Assembly: GCA_964445195.1 (NCBI GenBank)
Contig: CAYUKA010000009.1
Span: 1-64,000 of the forward strand
Direction of reading: 5' to 3'
Length of the DNA: 64,000 bases
From: UM-FILTER-47-13 sp964445195
Lineage (GTDB): Bacteria; Pseudomonadota; Alphaproteobacteria; Micavibrionales; Micavibrionaceae
A program made the translations under genes and the position numbers. Numbering within the stretch: position 1 is the stretch's first letter; each line of letters opens with the position of its first letter. The notes below the pieces were generated by a model. The model was not told the DNA's origin, searched no databases, and was given only the letters and a program-made list of their open reading frames with translations. Positions 26,638 to 35,047 of this stretch are shown in pieces.

Positions 26638-26771
26638 GGCAGTGTCCTTTAGCGAGATCAGTTTTTTGACGTTATGTCCTGACCGGGGTCTTTAATTTTA
26701 AGTGTTGCGTAAAACTGCGGGATCAACAGCGTCAGAACGGCCTGCCACCCAAAGCCCGTAACGGCACAGGA

Positions 26772-26859
26772 TGGCGGAGACGGGGGGATTCGAACCCCCG
26801 ACACCTTTCGGTGAACACGATTTCCAATCGTGCGCCTTAAGCCGCTCGGCCACGTCTCC
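26772..26859 (-). tRNA. tRNA-Ser (anticodon GGA), CCA encoded
   Basis: Acceptor stem GGAGACG (26859-26853) pairs with CGTCTCC (26782-26776). The anticodon loop TTGGAAA gives GGA, reading UCC/UCU serine codons. The long variable arm (TCACCGAAAGGTG) is typical for serine, and the T-loop is GTTCGAATCC. Discriminator G at 26775 is followed by an encoded CCA (26774-26772). Confidence 0.96.
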
Positions 26860-26895
26860 TTGTGCGGTCCTGATACCCGCGAAAAGCTGCGCCAA

Positions 26896-26924
26896 AACCT
26901 AGCGGGACCACAGGCAAAGTGCAA
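26896..26924 (-). promoter_or_regulatory. tRNA-Ser promoter
   Basis: On the minus strand TTGCAC (26924-26919) and TAGGTT (26901-26896) are 17 bp apart, placing transcription start near 26889, about 30 bp before the tRNA. Confidence 0.5.
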
Positions 26925-27042
26925 GCGCGATTTATATTTATTAGCCACTAAGCGTTACACAGAGATTGGCGTACGGACAATTCCTTGCTAGAATAGTAGA
27001 AAGTGTTTGTTTTTGACTTAAATAATCATTCATGTAACGGCC

Positions 27043-27459
27043 ATGCGCGATTTTCTTATTCTCGGTTTTATTTTATTGCTCCCGGCCCTGGCGGCGCTGG
27101 GCCACGATATTTACATCGCTTATAACAGCGACGAGCTGAATGTGCCGGATGGGCTTTATTTCAGCGATCTGGGATGGATCTGGGTTAATTACAGCCCGGC
27201 CACCTATGACTGGGCGCGGGAGAGCATCGACCCCACCCTGTGGAGCGGTGTCGTCGACCCGTTCCTGCAGGAAGCCGCCGTCTTTGTCGGCAGTATCCCG
27301 TTCCTGGCTTTTGCCGCTATCCTGCTCTGCATGAAAATTCTCGGCATTGGCCCGTTCGAAGGCCGCGGCCTGTTCGCTTTCGGCTCGAAAATGAGCTCAA
27401 AAGGTGATTTTAGCTATGGCGGTAACAAGAAAACGAAAATGAAATATAAGCGCAAATAA
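27043..27459 (+). CDS. Hypothetical small membrane protein
   Basis: A 138-residue protein with two hydrophobic helices, at about residues 4-24 (FLILGFILLLPALAALG) and 80-102 (VGSIPFLAFAAILLCMKILG), and a strongly basic C-terminus ending KKTKMKYKRK. The loop between helices is acidic and aromatic. I recognise no family. A basic tail after the last helix would be cytoplasmic by the positive-inside rule. It stands alone between the tRNA and a convergent hydrolase gene. Confidence 0.6.
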   Translation: MRDFLILGFILLLPALAALGHDIYIAYNSDELNVPDGLYFSDLGWIWVNYSPATYDWARESIDPTLWSGVVDPFLQEAAVFVGSIPFLAFAAILLCMKILGIGPFEGRGLFAFGSKMSSKGDFSYGGNKKTKMKYKRK

Positions 27460-27473
27460 AGCCGCCGTGAAAT

Positions 27474-28265
27474 TTATAGGGCCTGAGCCTGGGCCGCTTC
27501 GCGCTCCAGACCCGAGACAATCCTGACCTCACGGTCCAGCATCTCAAGATCTTCCGGCCGTGATAAACGATGATCGCCGCTTTCGATCAGCGTGACCACG
27601 GCCTGGGCCGGGTCGCCGAGCGCGTTTTTAATCCGGTAGGCCGTCTGCCACGTTACGTCCGTATCCTGCATGCCCTGCATCAGCCGCAGCGGGCAGGGCA
27701 GGTCAAAACCGCCGAGCAGGCAATGATCCCGGCCATCTTCAATCAGTATCCTGCTAATCCGGTACGGCTCATCGCTATAGTCGTTCGGCACATCAATATA
27801 CCCCTGCGTTTCAAGCCGGGCGCGCTGTTCATCATTCATGCGGTTCTGATAGATATCTTCCGTGAAGTCGGGGGCCGCCGCCAGACCGACAACGCCCGCG
27901 GCCATGGCGGGCCGCGCCCGCGCCAGCAGCAACGCAATCCAGCCACCCATCGAGGAGCCGACAATCACCGCGCGCGCCGGCGCCGCTTGATCCAGCACCG
28001 CCTGCGCGTCTTCGGCCCACATCCCGATCGTACCGTCTGCGAAATCACCGCCGGACAGGCCGTGGCCGCTATAATCGAAGCGCAGGCACGCCTGGCCGCG
28101 GGCGGCACAGCGCTCTTGCAGGAACAGCGCCTTGGTGCCGTCCATATCGGAACGAAAACCGGGACAGAACATCACCAGCGGCAAAGCCGCACCGTCATCG
28201 GCCGCCGGCTGGTGGCAATAGGCAAGATCGGGTTTTCCGGCGCGTTTAAGATAGTTTATTGTCAT
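27474..28265 (-). CDS. Alpha/beta hydrolase
   Basis: A 263-residue serine hydrolase. The oxyanion region FCPGFRSDMDGTKA is followed by the nucleophile elbow GSSMGG, an acidic residue near MQGMQDTDV, and a His in SGDHRLSRPED. The layout resembles the palmitoyl-protein thioesterase ABHD10 / 2-succinylbenzoate-like group of alpha/beta hydrolases. Cytoplasmic, substrate unknown. It is divergent from the glycosyltransferase pair. Confidence 0.82.
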   Translation of the reverse strand: MTINYLKRAGKPDLAYCHQPAADDGAALPLVMFCPGFRSDMDGTKALFLQERCAARGQACLRFDYSGHGLSGGDFADGTIGMWAEDAQAVLDQAAPARAVIVGSSMGGWIALLLARARPAMAAGVVGLAAAPDFTEDIYQNRMNDEQRARLETQGYIDVPNDYSDEPYRISRILIEDGRDHCLLGGFDLPCPLRLMQGMQDTDVTWQTAYRIKNALGDPAQAVVTLIESGDHRLSRPEDLEMLDREVRIVSGLEREAAQAQAL

Positions 28266-28325
28266 GACAGGCTCTAAACGCCTATAGTGTTGACAATCTG
28301 CCGCCCGAAGACAAGTTTTTTATCA

Positions 28326-29570
28326 ATGAGCACACAGACAACCGGCCCGGCCGGAAAAACAGCCGGTAAACCCCCGGTAATTATGCAGGTTCTGCCCGAA
28401 CTCGGCCCCGGCGGGGCGGAGCAGGGCTGTATCGATATAGCCGCCGAACTGGTGCGCGCCGGCGCCAGGGCGCTGGTGGTTTCGCATGGCGGACCGCGGG
28501 TGCACGAAATTGCCCGCGCCGGCGGCACCCATATTGATTTGCCGGTGCACAGCAAAAACCCGCTGGTGATGATGCGCAACGTTAAAAAACTCAAAAAACT
28601 GATCGCTGACCATGACGTCGATATCGTCCATGCCCGCAGCCGCGCCCCGGCCTGGAGCGCCTACCGCGCCTGCAGGGGCGGCCCGGCCCGATTCATGACG
28701 ACCTGCCACGCGCCTTATAATATCGCCAACGACGCCAAGCGCTTTTACAACTCCTCGATCGCCCGCGGTGAACGGGTGATCGCAATCTCACAGCATGTTG
28801 CCGGCTATCTCGAGCATAATTACCGGCTTGACCCGGCCCGGATCCGGGTTGTCCACCGCGGCATTGCGCTGGAGAAATTCCACCCGACCGCGGTCACGCC
28901 GGAGCGGCTGATCAAGCTGGCCCGCGACTGGCGGGTGCCGGACGGCGCCGGGATTATCATGCTGCCCGGCCGGCTGACCCGCTGGAAAGGCCACCATGTG
29001 CTGATCGAGGCAATCGCGCAGCTTGGCCGCGAAGATGTATTCTGCGTACTGATCGGCTCTGACCAGGGCCGGACCGGTTACCGGCAGGAGCTGATCGATA
29101 CGATTCATAACAAAGGTCTTGAAGGCAAGGTCAGGATTATCGATCACTGTAACGACATGCCGGCCGCCTATATGCTGGCGACCATCGTTGTCTCGGCTTC
29201 GACCGACCCGGAAGGCTTCGGCCGCGTTCCGGTCGAGGCGCAGGCGATGGGCCGGCCGGTTATCGCCACCGATCACGGCGGCGCGCAGGAAACAATCGTC
29301 CGCGGCGAAACCGGCTGGCTGGTGCCGCCGGGTGATGCGCATACCATGGCGCGAGCGCTGGGCGAAGCGCTGACGCTTGACCCGACCCAGCGCGCGATTC
29401 TGGCGACGCGGGCCATGGCCCATATTGCCCGGCATTTCACCCGTGAAATTATGGCCGATAAAACGCTCAACGTGTATGCCGAGCTGCTCGAGGAAAAACT
29501 GACCGGGGCCTGTAAATTACAGCGCCCGGAACAGGCCGGGCCGCTGAACCTGAAAACGGCGGCGGAATGA
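28326..29570 (+). CDS. GT4-family glycosyltransferase
   Basis: A GT-B fold enzyme of 414 residues, taken from the ATG at 28326 (MSTQTTGPAG). The N-terminal donor loop is ELGPGGAEQGCID, and the C-terminal half has PGRLTRWKGHHVLIEA and the EX7E motif in ASTDPEGFGRVPVEAQAMG. GT4 enzymes move sugars from nucleotide donors to LPS or other glycans. Its stop overlaps the start of a GT9 enzyme (ATGA), so the two likely build the same cell-surface glycan, probably the LPS core. Confidence 0.85.
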   Translation: MSTQTTGPAGKTAGKPPVIMQVLPELGPGGAEQGCIDIAAELVRAGARALVVSHGGPRVHEIARAGGTHIDLPVHSKNPLVMMRNVKKLKKLIADHDVDIVHARSRAPAWSAYRACRGGPARFMTTCHAPYNIANDAKRFYNSSIARGERVIAISQHVAGYLEHNYRLDPARIRVVHRGIALEKFHPTAVTPERLIKLARDWRVPDGAGIIMLPGRLTRWKGHHVLIEAIAQLGREDVFCVLIGSDQGRTGYRQELIDTIHNKGLEGKVRIIDHCNDMPAAYMLATIVVSASTDPEGFGRVPVEAQAMGRPVIATDHGGAQETIVRGETGWLVPPGDAHTMARALGEALTLDPTQRAILATRAMAHIARHFTREIMADKTLNVYAELLEEKLTGACKLQRPEQAGPLNLKTAAE

Positions 29571-30517
29571 GCGCCGCGGAAAACATCCTGATCATCAAGC
29601 TGGGGGCGCTGGGCGACTTTATCCAGGCGCTCGGCCCGATGGCTGCGATTCGCCGCCATCATCCGGCGGCACAGATCACGCTGTTGACCACCGCCCCGTT
29701 TGTGACTATGGCCCGCGAAAGCGGCGCGGTCGACCGGGTATTGCTGGACAGGCGGCCGAAATGGCACCAGCCCGGCCGCTGGCTGGCCCTGCGCAAAGCC
29801 CTGAATGACGGGCGTTTTGCCCGCGTCTATGATTTGCAGAATAACGACCGCACAAGGCTGTATTTCCGGCTGTTCTCGCCGAAACCGGAGTGGGTCGGTA
29901 CTGCCAAAGGGGCTTCGCATTATTTTGACCCGCCGGAACGCACGGCCGGGCATGCTTTTGACGGCCATGTCATGACACTGCGCCATGCCGGAATCGCCGA
30001 TGTCACCATCGACGACCTGGGCTGGGTCACCGGCGACGCCGCCCGTTTCGCCCTGCCGGAGCCGTTTGTCCTGCTTGTGCCCGGCTGCGCCCCGTCACGG
30101 CCGCAAAAACGCTGGCCGCCGGCGCATTACGGTGTACTGGCCCGCCATCTTTACAGCTGGGGCTATACGCCGGTGATTCTCGGCACCGCCGCTGAGCGCG
30201 ATGAAGCACAGACCATCACCGCGGCCTGCCCGCAAACGGTTGATTTAACCGGACGCACTGATCTGTTCGATATCATCCGGCTGGGCCGCGCCGCAGCGGC
30301 TGTGATCGGTAACGATACCGGCCCGATGCATTTAATTGCGCCGACAGGGTGCCCGTCCTGGGTTCTGTTTTCGCGCTATAGCGACCCGGTCAGGCACCGG
30401 CCCCGCGGGCCGCACGTCCAGACGATTCAAAACAACGAACTGGCAGAGCTCGCGCCTGAAACCGTGATCGGCAATCTCGACGCCCGCGCTTTCAGGCAAC
30501 CGCCGCGGACCGGCTAA
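29567..30517 (+). CDS. GT9-family glycosyltransferase (heptosyltransferase-like)
   Basis: A 316-residue protein beginning ILIIKLGALGDFIQALGPMAAIRRHHP, the hallmark of ADP-heptose:LPS heptosyltransferases, with the C-terminal VIGNDTGPMHLIAPTGCPSWVLF donor site. It would add heptose to the LPS inner core at the cytoplasmic face of the inner membrane. It is translationally coupled to the GT4 gene by a 4-bp overlap. Which heptose position is added cannot be told. Confidence 0.85.
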   Translation: MSAAENILIIKLGALGDFIQALGPMAAIRRHHPAAQITLLTTAPFVTMARESGAVDRVLLDRRPKWHQPGRWLALRKALNDGRFARVYDLQNNDRTRLYFRLFSPKPEWVGTAKGASHYFDPPERTAGHAFDGHVMTLRHAGIADVTIDDLGWVTGDAARFALPEPFVLLVPGCAPSRPQKRWPPAHYGVLARHLYSWGYTPVILGTAAERDEAQTITAACPQTVDLTGRTDLFDIIRLGRAAAAVIGNDTGPMHLIAPTGCPSWVLFSRYSDPVRHRPRGPHVQTIQNNELAELAPETVIGNLDARAFRQPPRTG

Positions 30518-30524
30518 AACAGCG

Positions 30525-30830
30525 CTACTCCGTTACTTCGGGCGCGTAAATATCATACAGCGTGTGCAGGATCGATTTGATGGCGCGGTCATTAAGCGAA
30601 TAATAGATCGTCTGGGCGTTGCGGCGGGTTTCGACCAGTTGATCACGGCGCAGGCGCGCCAGGTGCTGTGATAGCGCCGACTGGCTGAGGCCGACCAGCT
30701 TTTCCAGTTCGCCGACACTTTTTTCCCCTTTATACAGCGCGCAGACAATCATCAAACGGCGCTCGTTTGACAGGGCTTTGAGCAGGCCGGCCGCGACCTC
30801 TATATTCTCTTCAATGCCTTCAACATCCAT
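30525..30830 (-). CDS. ArsR-family winged-helix repressor
   Basis: A 101-residue regulator with the ArsR helix-turn-helix at SVGELEKLVGLSQSALSQHLARLRRDQLV. It is close to the sulfide-responsive BigR/SqrR/YgaV type (NAQTIYYSLNDRA). That group senses through two cysteines, but here only one, in MIVCALYKG, is present, and the C-terminal one is missing (LYDIYAPEVTE). It also lacks a metal-binding CxC. The signal it detects is therefore unclear. No sulfur gene is adjacent. Confidence 0.8.
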   Translation of the reverse strand: MDVEGIEENIEVAAGLLKALSNERRLMIVCALYKGEKSVGELEKLVGLSQSALSQHLARLRRDQLVETRRNAQTIYYSLNDRAIKSILHTLYDIYAPEVTE

Positions 30831-30871
30831 AATGTGGCGTCTGTTTCGCGATCCCTGGACTATAATTTTTT

Positions 30872-30892
30872 GCGATAATGATTGCTATTCGC
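30872..30892. promoter_or_regulatory. Imperfect palindrome resembling a Fur box
   Basis: The 21-bp sequence from GCGATAATGATT to CTATTCGC is an imperfect dyad matching 13 of 19 positions of the classical Fur box. It lies 42 bp upstream of the ArsR gene start. It could equally be that gene's own operator. Confidence 0.25.
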
Positions 30893-31018
30893 ACAGGCCG
30901 GCTGCAACGGCATTTCAATTTTACGGTGCAGACAGGCGCATTCTTATATGCTCTGGTCTAGCTTTCCTGTATACTTTGTCAAGCGCTAATTAAAAGATGC
31001 ATATACAACTATGCATAT

Positions 31019-31798
31019 TTACGCATTATTTTGTGGTTTTTCCGGCAGTCCGGACAGGCAGCGTTCGGTCAGGCCAAAAGGCAGCAGGCCGAAAAACCCG
31101 GCCAGCAGGTAGGTTTGCCACGGAAAAGCGATACGACCGGCATTGCGGGCCAGCTTGCGTTTGATAATCGCCGCCGCCCGGTCCGGCCCCATTAAAAACG
31201 GCATGCTGTAATCATTGACATCGGTCATCGGGGTTCTGATAAAGCCGGGACAGATGACATTTATTTTAACATTACAGGACTTCATTTTACCGCGCAGCGC
31301 TTCACCATACAGGCGTACGGCCCCCTTCGCCGCGCTGTAGGCCGGAGCGCCGGGCCAGCCGCTGAAAGCCGCCAGCGAGCTCATCAGCGCGACCTGTCCG
31401 GACCGGCGCGCAATCATCCGTGGCAAAGTCGGTTCGGCCGTGTTGATTACACCGGTCACGTTGACATCAAAAATCGCCCGCACCTGGGCAAACGGCTCGC
31501 CGGTTTCACTGCCGCCACCGCCGCCGGAAATACCGGCATTGGCGATCACGAGATCAAGCGGCTGCGCGTCATCGGCCTGTTCAATCCACGCCGCCATCGC
31601 CGGGCGGTCGGTCACATCGACCGCTTCCGTATCCACCGCCGCGCCCTGATCACGGCAGGTTTGCGCAATCTGATCGAGCCGGGCCCGGTCGCGCCCGCCA
31701 AGCGACAACGTCACGCCGGGCCGGGCATAGCTTGCGGCCAGCGCGGCGCCGATACCGCTCGACGCGCCGGTGATCAGGATATGCTCAGGCCGCGTCAT
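31019..31798 (-). CDS. Short-chain dehydrogenase/reductase
   Basis: The start MTRPEHILITGASSG at 31798 gives 259 residues, normal for an SDR; the frame upstream is a shadow of the kinase gene. The cofactor motif TGASSGIG, the structural NAG, and the catalytic Ser with YSAAK are all present. A hydrophobic C-terminal stretch (FPWQTYLLAGFFGLLPFG) suggests membrane association, as in several lipid-acting SDRs. It overlaps the upstream kinase gene by 14 bp. Substrate unknown. Confidence 0.85.
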   Translation of the reverse strand: MTRPEHILITGASSGIGAALAASYARPGVTLSLGGRDRARLDQIAQTCRDQGAAVDTEAVDVTDRPAMAAWIEQADDAQPLDLVIANAGISGGGGGSETGEPFAQVRAIFDVNVTGVINTAEPTLPRMIARRSGQVALMSSLAAFSGWPGAPAYSAAKGAVRLYGEALRGKMKSCNVKINVICPGFIRTPMTDVNDYSMPFLMGPDRAAAIIKRKLARNAGRIAFPWQTYLLAGFFGLLPFGLTERCLSGLPEKPQNNA

Positions 31799-32363
31799 CA
31801 AGCCGCGCTTTATAATGGGAAAAGGCTTCGTCAAAGGCCGCCAGCACGTCGTCCTGGCTTTTATAGGAGGTGTCGATGACCAGGTCGAAATTGCCGTCAT
31901 CGCCGATATCGACATCATACAGCGCCTTATAGCGGTTGATCTCGCTGTGGCGGCGGCGTTCAACCTGTTTGATTGCCTCGGCGCGGTCGAATTTCTCTTC
32001 AGCCCCACGCGCGGCATCGCTGAAAATCCGTTCCGCCGCCACCGCCGGATCGACGGTCAGGCGGATTTTGAGCGCCTTCCTGAGAAAATGCCACGCCATC
32101 CGCGAATCCAGCACCAGATCCCGCGCCGCATCATTCAGGCCGACCAGGTAATCATCGACCTTGCGGTCGATCTCTTCCTGGGTTTCGGCGCGCTCATTGA
32201 GCTCGGCAACCGAAATACCCTGCGCCCGCGCCAGCTCGCGGAACATGTTACCGGTGGTAATCAGCTCATAGCCGGTACGCGCGGCAACATTGCGGGCAAA
32301 GGTGGTTTTACCGCTGCCCGGGTCGCCGGTGATGGTGATGCGGTGGTAAATCTTCTCGCTCAT
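31785..32363 (-). CDS. Cytidylate kinase-like P-loop kinase
   Basis: A 192-residue P-loop protein with Walker A GDPGSGKTT at 13-21, then TGNMFRELARAQGISVAELNERAE, the substrate-binding region of short archaeal-type CMP kinases, a DSRMAWHF motif and RYKALYDVDIGDDGNFDLVIDTS. Relatives phosphorylate (d)CMP, but this branch is distinct from bacterial Cmk, so the substrate is inferred. Co-translated with the SDR gene. Confidence 0.75.
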   Translation of the reverse strand: MSEKIYHRITITGDPGSGKTTFARNVAARTGYELITTGNMFRELARAQGISVAELNERAETQEEIDRKVDDYLVGLNDAARDLVLDSRMAWHFLRKALKIRLTVDPAVAAERIFSDAARGAEEKFDRAEAIKQVERRRHSEINRYKALYDVDIGDDGNFDLVIDTSYKSQDDVLAAFDEAFSHYKARLDDAA

Positions 32364-32393
32364 GCCTTGTTATAGGCGCGCGATTCACGGCGG

Positions 32394-33176
32394 TCAAGAC
32401 GGCTGCGGGCGGATGGCCGCGATATCCCGGACCAGCGCCCGGTTATGGTCCTTATCAAGGTTAAAAGCGGCATAAGTCCAGATCGCCTGCGCCGCCGCGT
32501 AAAGCGGTTCACCGGCCACGAGGGCAATCACAGCGCCGGCGGCAAAGGCGGCTGACGTCAGCCGGACCGGCGTGACATGCTTGACGAAAAACTGCCGCAC
32601 CGTCCCGGCCGGTGCGGCAGGATCGGTCCGGCCGGTCAATGAACGCAGGGCTGCGCAGGCGACGAGACATGACGGTATGGGCTGCAGCCCGTTTACCTGC
32701 ACCGATGATAAATTACCGGCCAGTCCGTACAGGAACGGGTTGGTAAAAAACGGGCCATGCGCGCCGTTCCGGGCGGCGCGGCGGGCCAGCATCACATGCG
32801 CCCCGGCCCAGAACGTGAGCGCCGCCGCTGAAAACAGACCGGCCAGCGTGTCGCCGCCAGCCATCACGCCGCTGTAAAACGCCGCCGCCCCGGTCAGGAG
32901 ATTGCCGGCGGCGGTGATGTAGAGCGTGTTGAAAGGCGCGGCTTTGCCTGCCGCTTCGGACAGCCTGAAACCGGCGACCAGCGCCAGCGCCGCGCCGCTG
33001 AACGCGGTCCCGGCGGTCCCGGCGGTCCCGGCCACCGCCCAGGCCAGCACATGATTGCCGGCGGCGTAACCGAAGCCGGGATCGGTCGCCACCGTGCCGA
33101 AATAATGCCGCAGCCGCCCGCTAATGCCCGGCGGCTTGTCCCTGCTGGCCATGTCCATATTGTCTACAGGCAGCAT
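32394..33176 (-). CDS. Hypothetical multi-spanning membrane protein
   Basis: The ATG at 33176 has a GCGGAGGATC site directly before it; an earlier GTG at 33203 is possible. The product, about 260 residues, is Ala/Gly-rich with roughly six hydrophobic segments, such as HVLAWAVAGTAGTAGTAFSG and LLTGAAAFYSGVMAG. A small in-DNA duplication repeats GTA (residues 48-56). No family recognised. It sits between ksgA and the Cmk-like kinase. Confidence 0.6.
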   Translation of the reverse strand: MLPVDNMDMASRDKPPGISGRLRHYFGTVATDPGFGYAAGNHVLAWAVAGTAGTAGTAFSGAALALVAGFRLSEAAGKAAPFNTLYITAAGNLLTGAAAFYSGVMAGGDTLAGLFSAAALTFWAGAHVMLARRAARNGAHGPFFTNPFLYGLAGNLSSVQVNGLQPIPSCLVACAALRSLTGRTDPAAPAGTVRQFFVKHVTPVRLTSAAFAAGAVIALVAGEPLYAAAQAIWTYAAFNLDKDHNRALVRDIAAIRPQPS

Positions 33177-33233
33177 GATCCTCCGCCTCCGCGCCCCTTC
33201 CACCGGCCTTTTACAGGATAGGCCGGTATTCTG

Positions 33234-34079
33234 TCAATTTTGGGCGCGGGCGAGCGCAATATAGGCGGCGACCGGGATCGTCTCGGCCCGCTGCGCCGGG
33301 TCGATGCCGCAGGCGGCGAAATGCGGCTGGTAGTCTTTCAGACTGCTGCGGACCATCTTGCGGCGCTGGCCAAAGGCGGCGGCCGTTACCGCCTCAACCG
33401 CAGCAAAAGGCGGCCCGGGCAACCGGTCCGGCGGGCGCGGCGCAAACCGGACCACCGCCGAGCGCACCTTCGGCGGCGGGGTAAAGGCCTGCGGCGGCAG
33501 GACCATGACAATTTTAACATCACAAAGCCACTGGCACAGCACCGACAGGCGGCCATAGGCTTTACCGCCCGGCGCGGCGGCGATCCGCTCCGCCACTTCC
33601 TGCTGGACCATCAGCGTCATTGAGTCGAACGCTTTATGGTCTTCACGGATCTGCCGCAGCCAGCCAATCAGAAGCGGCGTAGCGATATTATAAGGCAGGT
33701 TGGCGACAATCGCCCGCGGCCCGGCGGGTGCCAGCGCCGTCAGGTCCGTGCCCAGCGCGTCGGCCTGTATGACGGTCAGCCGCCCGGCGGCATGTTCTTC
33801 AAGCGCGGCGAGCGCCGTAATGGCGCGCGGATCATATTCAATTGCGGTTACCTGCCGGACATCGGTCTCCAGCAGCGCCCTTGTCAGCCCGCCGGGGCCG
33901 GGGCCGATTTCAAAGACGCGCATATCTGCGCTCAGATCAGCCAGCCGCGCAATTTTGGCCGTCAGGTTCAGGTCGAGCAGGAAATTCTGGCCCAGCGCCT
34001 TGTCGGCCCGCAGGTCGTAACGGGCGATAATCTCGCGCAGCGGCGGCAGGGATGAGAAGCCGGACCCGGAATCAGACAC
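33234..34079 (-). CDS. rsmA: 16S rRNA dimethyladenosine transferase
   Basis: Also known as KsgA: it dimethylates two adjacent adenines near the 3' end of 16S rRNA during small-subunit assembly. At 281 residues it has DKALGQNFLLD, the SAM site EIGPGPGGLTRAL, and the catalytic NLPYNIATPLL. Its start overlaps surA by 8 bp. In many proteobacteria surA, pdxA and ksgA form an operon; pdxA is not present here. Confidence 0.95.
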   Translation of the reverse strand: MSDSGSGFSSLPPLREIIARYDLRADKALGQNFLLDLNLTAKIARLADLSADMRVFEIGPGPGGLTRALLETDVRQVTAIEYDPRAITALAALEEHAAGRLTVIQADALGTDLTALAPAGPRAIVANLPYNIATPLLIGWLRQIREDHKAFDSMTLMVQQEVAERIAAAPGGKAYGRLSVLCQWLCDVKIVMVLPPQAFTPPPKVRSAVVRFAPRPPDRLPGPPFAAVEAVTAAAFGQRRKMVRSSLKDYQPHFAACGIDPAQRAETIPVAAYIALARAQN

Positions 34080-35019
34080 GCTGCTCGATGAAGGCGGCGG
34101 TTTTCAGGTCCATCAAATAACGGCGCTGCAAACGGTCCAGCCGCTCCATGCCGATCTTCTGCCGCAGGTTATCTTCAGACGGGATCGATTCGGCGGTAAT
34201 TTGCCGCGTATCGCGCAGATACAGGATATGATAGCCGGCCAGCGTCCTGACCGGGCGGCTCAGCGCGCCGTCATCCATGCGTGCCAGCTGCGCTTCAATC
34301 TCTTCCGCCAGCTGGCCTTCCTGCACCCAGCCCAGATCGCCGCCGCGCGCCGCGCCGGCCGATTGCGAAACCTGGGCCGCCAGCCGCTGGAACGGCACCC
34401 GGCCGTCATTGAGCTGCCGGGTCAGCTGGTCGGCCAGCCGTTTGACCTCGCCTTCCTCGGCCGGATTTTCAACCGCGAGGAAAATTTCCAGCACCCGGTA
34501 TTCGGTTTTGCCGATATTGCCGCGCAGCCGCGCCAGCTCGGCCTCGATCTCGTTATCGGCGATCAGCACCTGCGGCCGCAGCCGGACCTGCACCACCTGC
34601 GACCAGGCAATCTGGGCGCGAATCTGGTCCTCCATCGTCCGGGTCGGAACGCCCTGCCGGGCGAGAATCGCGCGGAACTGTTCCGGCGCGTAATTATTCT
34701 GGCGGGCGATCGCGGCAAAGCCCTGCGTGATATCTTCGGGCGTGATCTCGATCTCCAGCCGTACGGCTTCCTGTACGCGCAGCCGTTCCTCGATTAATGT
34801 GTTCAGGATTTGCGGCCGCATCCGCTCGCGGATTTCGCGGTTATCGGGCAGGCCGGAGGAGGCAATCACCATTTTCATCCGGTCATTGACATCGGATTCG
34901 GAGATCGCGTCTTCATTCACCACCGCGGCGATACTCTCAGTGCGGGCCTGCGCGGCGTCGAACACAGGCAGCCCGGCCAGCAGGCAAACAGTCAGAAAGG
35001 CAAGAATCAATTTATGCAT
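34072..35019 (-). CDS. surA: SurA-like periplasmic peptidyl-prolyl isomerase/chaperone
   Basis: Started at MHKLILAFLTVCLLAGLPVF (35019), which gives a good Sec signal peptide ending near AQA; an ATG 60 bp upstream would bury it. The N-terminal chaperone domain (IAAVVNEDAISESDVNDRMK) is followed by one parvulin domain with the signature GGDLGWVQEGQL and LSRPVRTLAGYHILYLRD. SurA escorts porins to the outer membrane, which suits the porin gene at the right end of the window. The enzyme has a single parvulin unit rather than the two of E. coli, as is common in Alphaproteobacteria. Confidence 0.88.
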   Translation of the reverse strand: MHKLILAFLTVCLLAGLPVFDAAQARTESIAAVVNEDAISESDVNDRMKMVIASSGLPDNREIRERMRPQILNTLIEERLRVQEAVRLEIEITPEDITQGFAAIARQNNYAPEQFRAILARQGVPTRTMEDQIRAQIAWSQVVQVRLRPQVLIADNEIEAELARLRGNIGKTEYRVLEIFLAVENPAEEGEVKRLADQLTRQLNDGRVPFQRLAAQVSQSAGAARGGDLGWVQEGQLAEEIEAQLARMDDGALSRPVRTLAGYHILYLRDTRQITAESIPSEDNLRQKIGMERLDRLQRRYLMDLKTAAFIEQRV

Positions 35020-35047
35020 GGCGGCTACCCTACAAAATCCCGGTGCG

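Noticed and set aside
26125..26859. A genomic island inserted at tRNA-Ser
   Set aside because: No integrase gene and no visible duplication of the tRNA 3' end; a single lower-GC gene is not enough.
31799..32017. An N-terminal extension of the SDR gene
   Set aside because: This stretch overlaps the kinase gene in another frame, and SDR homology starts at TRPEHILITGASSG.
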